Below are positions 63,549 through 64,000 of a stretch of 64,000 nt of DNA, piece by piece. The stretch is from Burkholderiales bacterium (GTDB lineage: Bacteria > Pseudomonadota > Gammaproteobacteria > Burkholderiales > Burkholderiaceae_C). The notes below the pieces were generated by a model, which saw only the letters and a program-made list of their open reading frames with translations, had not been told where the DNA came from and searched no databases. Each line of letters starts with the position of its first letter. Position 1 is the stretch's first letter. Position numbers and translations under genes: made by a program. The stretch covers positions 1 through 64,000 of the forward strand of contig JACPYV010000010.1 in NCBI GenBank assembly GCA_016195825.1. The letters are read 5' to 3'.

Positions 63549-64000
63549 TCAGCCGCCCAGGCTCGCCGTTACCCAGGGCCCCGTCAGCCCGTCCAGCTCG
63601 CAGTCCCACAGCGCCTGCGCATCCATCGCGTCGACTACGCCTTCACCGTAGACCTTGAGCGCCAGGCTGCGCAGCATGATGACCATGCCGCGCACGAAGG
63701 CCGCACGGCCCGCCTCGCCGGCCACGCCCAGCAGCACGGAGGCATCCAGCTTCACATAGTCCAGCCCGGCCTGGTAGAGCTTCTCCACCTGCGCGAGGCC
63801 GGCACCGGCATGCTCCAGGCCCAGCTTGACGCCCAGCGGGCGCAGCTGCCTGCCCAGCTCCAGCAGGCGCTCGAAGTGCTCGGTCGCGGCCGCTTCAGCC
63901 AGGTCCAGCAGCAGCGCGCGAGCCGCCTGCGGCGACTGGCCTAGCAGCTCGCGCAGCTGCGGCAGGAAGACCGCATCCGCCAGCGAGGCCGGCGCCACGT
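63549..64000 (-). CDS. EAL domain protein, C-terminal part (continues past window edge)
   Basis: GVKLGLEHAGAGLAQVEKLYQAGLDYVKLDASVL...FVRGMVIMLRSLALKVYGEGVVDAMDAQALWDCELDGLTGPW. Confidence 0.85.
   Translation of the reverse strand, partial: VAPASLADAVFLPQLRELLGQSPQAARALLLDLAEAAATEHFERLLELGRQLRPLGVKLGLEHAGAGLAQVEKLYQAGLDYVKLDASVLLGVAGEAGRAAFVRGMVIMLRSLALKVYGEGVVDAMDAQALWDCELDGLTGPWVTASLGG

Overview
This is a GC-rich chromosomal window from a betaproteobacterium, probably Burkholderiales of the Roseateles/Rubrivivax/Leptothrix type (inferred from gene content and codon usage). The main blocks are: (i) a LytS/LytR-type two-component pair and argH; (ii) a TonB-dependent receptor, hemerythrin, an M3 peptidase and prpE; (iii) a phenylacetate degradation operon, paaG-I-K-A-B-C-D-E plus a TetR regulator, an amino-acid-type SBP and paaZ, with paaZ frameshifted; (iv) moaA-mobA, GlxA and TerC genes; (v) a urease locus split into ureABC and ureEFG-D by about 9 kb of unrelated DNA, which carries a diverged ureC 3' remnant and a frameshifted DUF4258/DUF2283 pair; (vi) oleate hydratase, PepF-like and PEP-CTERM genes; (vii) a selenocysteine locus with selC (tRNA-Sec), selB, selA, fdhE and a formate dehydrogenase whose alpha subunit contains an in-frame UGA (Sec); (viii) mrp/apbC, DUF3034, truncated hemoglobin, a TonB receptor and a partial EAL gene. 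The most promising candidate for an under-described system is a compact four-gene operon directly beside selC: H-protein-like lipoyl carrier, DsrE-like protein, PhnD-like binding protein and nitroreductase. It is a plausible selenium/sulfur handling module. No CRISPR array, transposase, integrase or rRNA was found.
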